DNA from: Myxococcales bacterium
GTDB taxonomy: Bacteria > Myxococcota_A > Polyangia > Palsa-1104 > JAEUJZ01
Length of the DNA: 64,000 nucleotides
Direction: 5' to 3'
NCBI GenBank assembly: GCA_016794465.1
Contig: JAEUKA010000077.1
Span: 1-64,000, forward strand
Shown here piece after piece: positions 59,784 through 64,000 of the stretch. A model generated the notes under the pieces. The model was not told where the DNA came from. It saw nothing but the letters and a program-made list of their open reading frames with translations, and searched no databases. Each line of letters begins with the position of its first letter. The stretch's first letter is position 1. Made by a program: the position numbers and the translations under genes.

Positions 59784-60581
59784 TTACGACAGGCTGATCA
59801 GCGTCGGGCGACTGCTGCGCGAGGTCAGGCACAGGGCCTTGCCGGGTGGAACGGCCAGAAGATCGCCTGCAAGTGGTGGGCTGCCGACCTCTGCCACCGC
59901 TACCGTTAGCTGCTGGCTTGCGGCGGGACCTGGGCCTTCGCTCAGGCTGTGATGACGGAGGCTGCACACCCCTCGGCGGGCGATGACCAGCAGCTCCCCA
60001 TGGCTCAGCGCCACGACCACGCCCGGTCCCTGCTCATCGGGCACCGCCTGGCGCAGCGCTTTGGCGAGCACTGCCGCCGCTGTCTCCGCCGTCAGCTCTG
60101 CTGCCGTCAGATACGCCGGGTCCGCATCGTGAAGGTGCCCGAGTAGCTGGTGAAAGAACAGCTCGGCTTCGCTGCGACCGCGCAGGTTTTCGCGCAGCGG
60201 CACAGGCAGCTCGGCGGTGTGCTGCGCCCGCGACGGATTTGGCCCGAGCTGACCCGTCACCGCACACAGGAACTGGCGGTAGCGAAACACACCTTGGCTG
60301 AGCGGCGGCTCTCCCACCACTGCGAGCAGCTGATCGGTGCGCAGGCCGGCCAAGGTGCGGTAGCTGGCTAGCTCGTCGTGACTGCCTCGCTGGAGCAGCG
60401 GCTCGCCACCGATGAAAAAGCCCTGATCCAGCTGCACCGTCTTGCCGACGCTAGGTGGCGCATCTTCACTGGCTGCGGGGACATCGACCAGCGCGGCTGC
60501 GGGAACCACGCCGGGGATGCGCGAAAGAACCCCGCGCACTCGCACGGGCTCACTGCTGACTAGGAGGATGAGTCTCGACAT
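59784..60581 (-). CDS. Class II glutamine amidotransferase-like protein, Cys2 replaced by Ser
   Basis: This 265-residue protein starts MSRLILLVSSEPVRV, which resembles the MCRLxxLVSxEPV start of YafJ-type class II amidotransferases, but with serine at the position of the nucleophile. Further along, LRENLRGRSEAELFFHQLL resembles the G-x-TDSE-x-xF-x-xLL segment of that family with the TDSE altered to RSEA. The usual HNG glutaminase segment is not evident. It may be a non-catalytic relative or an N-terminal-serine hydrolase. It is divergent from the iron permease gene (122-nt gap), and a link with it is unproven. Confidence 0.55.
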   Translation of the reverse strand: MSRLILLVSSEPVRVRGVLSRIPGVVPAAALVDVPAASEDAPPSVGKTVQLDQGFFIGGEPLLQRGSHDELASYRTLAGLRTDQLLAVVGEPPLSQGVFRYRQFLCAVTGQLGPNPSRAQHTAELPVPLRENLRGRSEAELFFHQLLGHLHDADPAYLTAAELTAETAAAVLAKALRQAVPDEQGPGVVVALSHGELLVIARRGVCSLRHHSLSEGPGPAASQQLTVAVAEVGSPPLAGDLLAVPPGKALCLTSRSSRPTLISLS

Positions 60582-60665
60582 GATCTTCTGATCTTAACGT
60601 TCCACGATAAGGCGGAAGCCGCACAGCCGACAAGCCCGCTCTAGGTGACGAGCGCCAGCAGTCGC

Positions 60666-60695
60666 TTGACAGCTGTGTTGCGGGGGGATCATGAT
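60666..60695 (+). promoter_or_regulatory. Promoter of the FTR1-cytochrome gene
   Basis: A perfect -35, TTGACA (60666-60671), is followed after 18 nt by CATGAT (60690-60695, four of six). Transcription would start at about 60702, nearly at the ATG at 60704. Confidence 0.5.
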
Positions 60696-60703
60696 TTGAG
60701 TGG

Positions 60704-62704
60704 ATGTTGAAAACGATTTTCAATATTGGACTGTTCACGCTGTTGGGCTGGCTGTTTCCGATCGGGGCGCAGGCCTCGGATGGAGAGCTTCTGCGGCAGA
60801 CTCAGCAGGTTGCGGCGCTGGTTGACTACATCGCAGCCGATTATCCGGCGGCAGTGAAGGACGGGCGGGTGCTCGATGACAGTGAGTACGCCGAGCAGCG
60901 CAACCTGATTGCCGAGGCCAGCAAGCTGCTGCCCCAGCTGGGCGGGTCGGCGGCGGATCAGCAGCGACTCCTCGCCACGCTGCAAGCGGTGCAAGCGGCT
61001 GTCGAAGCCAAAGCGCCCGGTCAGCAGGTCAGCGAGCACTGCCGCGCGGTACGCCAGATCCTCAAGGAGTCGTATCAGCTAAAGATGGTGCCCGCGGCCA
61101 AGGTGTCGGCGACAGAGGCGCAGGCGGACTTTCAGAAGCTGTGTGCGTCCTGTCATGGCGCAAGCGGTCGGGCCGATACCGAGGTTGCGCGCAAGCTCCA
61201 GCCGCCCCCGGTGTCGTTCTTCGATGCCGAGAAGATGCCCAACGTCGCCCCGCAGCTGGCCTTCCATGCGCTGACCTTCGGGCTGTCGGGGACCGGGATG
61301 CCGAGCTTTGACTCGCTGCCGGCGCAGCAGCGCTGGAACCTGGCGTTCTATGTGGTGGGGCTGCGACACGGTGTGCCGGGGCAGGGCAAGCCATCAGCGC
61401 TGGCGAGTCATAAGGCGGTGCAGGCGCTGCAACTCGGCGATCTGGCCGAGCAGTCGGATCTCGAGCTGTGCGCCAAGCTGGTTGCGGGCGGACTCGATGC
61501 CGCGCGCTGTCCCGAGGCACTGGCTGTGCTGCGCACCCAGGCGCCGTTTGTGACCAGTGTGGAAGGTCCGCTGCGCTTCGAGCGAGCGCGGGCACTGCTG
61601 GCCGAGCTGCGGGTCGCGGTCGAGCGCGGTGATCATCCGGCTGCCCAGCGACTGGCAATCTCCGCCTACCTGGACGGGGTCGAGCCGAGTGAAGCCACCC
61701 TGCGGATCGAGCAGCCCGAGCTGCTGCGGCGCATCGAAGGCTCGTTTATGGGTCTGCGCCAGGCGGTCGATCCCCAGAGCGGGCAGGACGCGGCGACCGT
61801 GCAGCGCAAGATCAGCGAAGCGGCGGGTCTGCTCACCGAAGCCGAGCGGGGCAGTGGCGGAACGGTGGCGGCGTTTGTGGCCTCGCTGACGATTGCGCTG
61901 CGGGAAGGGCTGGAGGTGGCACTGCTGATTGCCGCGCTGCTCGCGTTCCTGCGCAAGAGTGGCCAGGGGCACCTGACCCGGCTGGTTCATCTTGGCTGGC
62001 TGCTGGCGGTGCCGGCGGGTCTGCTGACGTTTGTGGCGGTCGGTGCACTGGTGTCGGGGGCGCAGCGCGAGCTGGCCGAGGGCCTGATGACGCTGCTCGC
62101 GGCGGCGATCCTTGTCACCATGACGCACTGGATCATCGGGGCCAAGGAGGCACGCCACTGGCTGGGCTTCCTGCGGCGACGGGTCGAAGGGGCCGGTGAG
62201 CAAGCGCCGATCGGTCAGAAGCTGGCGCTCGTCGGTCTGTCGTTCTTCGCGGTCTATCGGGAAGCGGTCGAGGTGGTGCTGTTCTATCGAACCCTGCTGG
62301 TCAGCGCCGGTCCACACGGTCGCAGCGATGTGATCTGGGGCGCGGTGCTCGGGGTCGTGGTGATGATCGCGGTGGTGCTGGTCGTGGGACGGATTGGCCG
62401 CAAGCTCAACCCGCGACCGGTGATGCTGGTGAGCAGTGCGCTTTTGGCCCTGCTGGCGCTGGTGATGACCGGCAACGGCGTGCATGCCTTGCAAGAAGGC
62501 GGCTACCTGGGCGCGACGGCGGTGCGGCTGCTCGGCAAGGAGTGGTCGGGCGTGCCGATGCTGGGGCTGCATCCCAGCTGGCAGGTGGTGCTGGCGCAGT
62601 GCGTGGTGGTGCTGCTGCTGGTCGTGCCGTCTCTTCTCGAGCGGTCGCGGCGGCGGCGCGCGAGTCCGACCGTGCTGCCCGGCGAAAGCTCGCAAGCTGC
62701 GTAA
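60704..62704 (+). CDS. FTR1-family iron permease fused to a c-type cytochrome
   Basis: This 666-residue protein has a signal peptide (MLKTIFNIGLFTLLGWLFPIGAQA), a periplasmic helical domain, a cytochrome c domain with heme site CASCH (C147, C150, H151), a second helical periplasmic stretch, and seven membrane helices of the FTR1/EfeU type. The two iron-path motifs are REGLE (400-404) and REAVE (519-523). In yeast Ftr1 and EfeU, iron is oxidised before uptake. Here the attached heme could take the electron, so permease and oxidation step may be in one chain. No EfeO or EfeB homologue is adjacent. Fusions of this type exist in other proteobacteria as I recall. Confidence 0.88.
   Translation: MLKTIFNIGLFTLLGWLFPIGAQASDGELLRQTQQVAALVDYIAADYPAAVKDGRVLDDSEYAEQRNLIAEASKLLPQLGGSAADQQRLLATLQAVQAAVEAKAPGQQVSEHCRAVRQILKESYQLKMVPAAKVSATEAQADFQKLCASCHGASGRADTEVARKLQPPPVSFFDAEKMPNVAPQLAFHALTFGLSGTGMPSFDSLPAQQRWNLAFYVVGLRHGVPGQGKPSALASHKAVQALQLGDLAEQSDLELCAKLVAGGLDAARCPEALAVLRTQAPFVTSVEGPLRFERARALLAELRVAVERGDHPAAQRLAISAYLDGVEPSEATLRIEQPELLRRIEGSFMGLRQAVDPQSGQDAATVQRKISEAAGLLTEAERGSGGTVAAFVASLTIALREGLEVALLIAALLAFLRKSGQGHLTRLVHLGWLLAVPAGLLTFVAVGALVSGAQRELAEGLMTLLAAAILVTMTHWIIGAKEARHWLGFLRRRVEGAGEQAPIGQKLALVGLSFFAVYREAVEVVLFYRTLLVSAGPHGRSDVIWGAVLGVVVMIAVVLVVGRIGRKLNPRPVMLVSSALLALLALVMTGNGVHALQEGGYLGATAVRLLGKEWSGVPMLGLHPSWQVVLAQCVVVLLLVVPSLLERSRRRRASPTVLPGESSQAA
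60708..60722 (+). promoter_or_regulatory. Fur-box-like palindrome in first codons
   Basis: TGAAAACGATTTTCA is a 7-1-7 palindrome with one mismatch, close in form to the Fur consensus TGATAATNATTATCA. It lies at about +7 to +21 relative to the predicted transcription start and codes for residues 2-6. Iron-dependent repression of an iron permease would make sense. Confidence 0.5.
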
Positions 62705-62720
62705 GCGGGGCCGACTTCGC

Positions 62721-64000
62721 TTAACCGGCGCCAGGGCCGATGCGAGAGATCACGCGCACCGGCAGCTGCGGCGGCAGCTCGGAGAACGCCAGCACCGGCA
62801 GCGCCTGCGGAGTCGCCGCCAGCAGCAGCAGCACCTGACGCCGAATGTCGCGCTGACACAGCAGCACCGCCAGCGGCGCCCGCGACTTGGCCAGCAGCAC
62901 GGCATCGATGATCTCTTGTCGCAGCTCTGGCTCTAGCCCGAGTCGACCCCCGCTGCGGACCCGTGTCTCCCGCAGCACGTCCTCGACCTCGCTCGAGAGC
63001 ACCAGCGCCGGCAGTCCATCGCCCACTTCACCACCCGTCAAAAGCGGCAGGTGTCCCGAGACAAGGTGCCGGCCCAGCCCAGCGCGGACCTGCTCGACCA
63101 GCACCTCGGGATCGGCATCCAGCTCCGGCAGGGTCGCCAGCGTCTCCAGCACCGCCGCAATCGGCAGGGGCCACACCCGCTCTGCCAGCAGCCGCCGCAG
63201 CACCAACAGCAGGCGTCCCAGCGGCAGTCGCTTTGGCACCACCTCCGACAGCAGCGCCGGTCGGGTCTGCGAGAGCTCTTGCAGCTCCGCGCGCAGGCCA
63301 TCGAGGGTCAGCAGCTCCGGCGCCAGCTCTTTCAGCAGGGTCGTAAGTGCCTGCTCGGCTGTCTCGGCATCCCCCGGCGTCCGCTGTGCCAGCTGCGCGC
63401 CATGAAACAGCACCCGGAGCTGCGCGGTCAGCTGCGGCTCTACCACCACCTCACACGGCGGAGGCAGAAGCCCAAGCTGCGCAAACAAGCGGCTCACCAC
63501 CGCCGCCGCTTGGGTCGCCGACAGGGACAAGCTCGGGGCCACCAAGATGCAGAGCTGTGCCGGGGTGTGCTCGGGGTCTGTCCCCACCTCGGTCGTGGTA
63601 CTGCGCAGCAGCAGCAGCACCGCCGCGACCGTCACCAGCATCACCGGCACCTGCGTACCCAGGCCCACCGCCACGACCAGCCCCGCCGCCCGCGTGAGAG
63701 CGTCCGCCAGCGGCAGCTCCTCCGCCCCCGACAGCTGCATCACCAGCCCGCCGAGCAGCCCCAGCCAGACCAGCACCGTCAACAGCACATCGCCGCGCAG
63801 CAGCCGCAGCACGCCATCGAGCGATCCGTACAGCTCCGCCTCTCGCCCCAGCGCCGCCCGCGCACTCGCCGCTTCCACCATCCCCAGCGAGCCCTGGCGC
63901 ACATCGGCATCAATCGCCGCCTGTCGACCGGGCATCGCATCCAGCACGAAGCGCGCTGCGACCTCGGCGACCCGCTCGCCACCCCGGGCCAGCAGCACAT
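62721..64000 (-). CDS. FHIPEP family type III export gate protein (SctV/FlhA-like), N-terminus outside window
   Basis: The frame is open to the window edge, so the N-terminal membrane helices are partly missing. The first visible part contains the FHIPEP signature GERVAEVAARFVLDAMPGRQ, then AIDADVRQGSLGMVEA and YGSLDG. Where FlhA has DGASKFVxGDA, this reads DGVLRLLRGDV, so it is divergent. Two or three membrane helices follow, then the cytoplasmic nonamer-ring domain, ending in SELPPQLPVRVISRI. This protein forms the export gate of flagellar or injectisome secretion. Stop codons of this gene and ftr1 are 16 nt apart. Confidence 0.85.
   Translation of the reverse strand, partial: VLLARGGERVAEVAARFVLDAMPGRQAAIDADVRQGSLGMVEAASARAALGREAELYGSLDGVLRLLRGDVLLTVLVWLGLLGGLVMQLSGAEELPLADALTRAAGLVVAVGLGTQVPVMLVTVAAVLLLLRSTTTEVGTDPEHTPAQLCILVAPSLSLSATQAAAVVSRLFAQLGLLPPPCEVVVEPQLTAQLRVLFHGAQLAQRTPGDAETAEQALTTLLKELAPELLTLDGLRAELQELSQTRPALLSEVVPKRLPLGRLLLVLRRLLAERVWPLPIAAVLETLATLPELDADPEVLVEQVRAGLGRHLVSGHLPLLTGGEVGDGLPALVLSSEVEDVLRETRVRSGGRLGLEPELRQEIIDAVLLAKSRAPLAVLLCQRDIRRQVLLLLAATPQALPVLAFSELPPQLPVRVISRIGPGAG

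Noticed and set aside
62702..62723. TAAGCG/CGCTTA inverted repeat spanning both stop codons of ftr1 and the FHIPEP gene
   Set aside because: Only 6 bp and explained by both genes ending in similar codons; too weak for a bidirectional terminator.

Overview
High-GC bacterial chromosome, almost certainly a member of the Myxococcota. Evidence for this is a protein with a MYXO-CTERM-type C-terminal anchor (54007-55335), many cysteine-rich lipoproteins of the CGxCGxxC style, an FHA-type sigma54 activator, a Hanks-type Ser/Thr kinase with a secreted C-terminal domain, and an alternative complex III/caa3 oxidase operon in the order usual for this phylum. Genes are tightly packed with many 4-nt ATGA overlaps. 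No rRNA, tRNA, CRISPR array or intact insertion sequence was seen.

Layout. 1-2929: a four-gene cassette that looks like anti-phage/toxin-antitoxin material, with an OLD/RecF-like ATPase (5' end outside the window), a TOPRIM-like partner, then an MntA nucleotidyltransferase and HepT HEPN ribonuclease. 3065-5437: a MJ0619/Tes-like radical SAM enzyme and smpB. 5463-9587: a small STAS-like protein and two cysteine-rich lipoproteins, one built from six 96-residue tandem repeats. 9702-12388: enolase and an organophosphate:phosphate antiporter. 12598-21642: a chemoreceptor, an orphan bacterial tyrosine kinase of exopolysaccharide type, ligA, a BI-1 family membrane protein and a kelch lipoprotein.

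21779-34915 is the main metabolic block. It holds a complete alternative complex III (actA-F plus a small membrane protein), a SCO copper chaperone and a caa3 oxidase (subunits II, I, III, IV) whose subunit I is of the A2 (YS-motif) type. Together these genes encode a quinol-to-oxygen electron path that bypasses the bc1 complex. Histidine-rich tails recur in several of the subunits.

34912-49665: a NodU-type carbamoyltransferase fused to a radical SAM-like domain with an unusual CX7CX2C motif, an NHL-like lipoprotein, an FHA-sigma54 activator, a xylFGH-type sugar ABC transporter, and a kinase-lipoprotein gene string. 49701-60581: pfkA, a probably leaderless trmFO, a PP2C phosphatase, a second radical SAM protein, the MYXO-CTERM VWA protein, the oxidative pentose-phosphate cluster zwf-opcA-pgl, a lipoprotein, and a class-II amidotransferase-like protein with serine in place of the catalytic cysteine. 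60704-64000: an FTR1 iron permease with a built-in c-type cytochrome and a Fur-box-like palindrome across its start, then the C-terminal part of a divergent FHIPEP (type III export gate) protein running off the end.

All product calls come from reading motifs and recalled family features; no database search was run.
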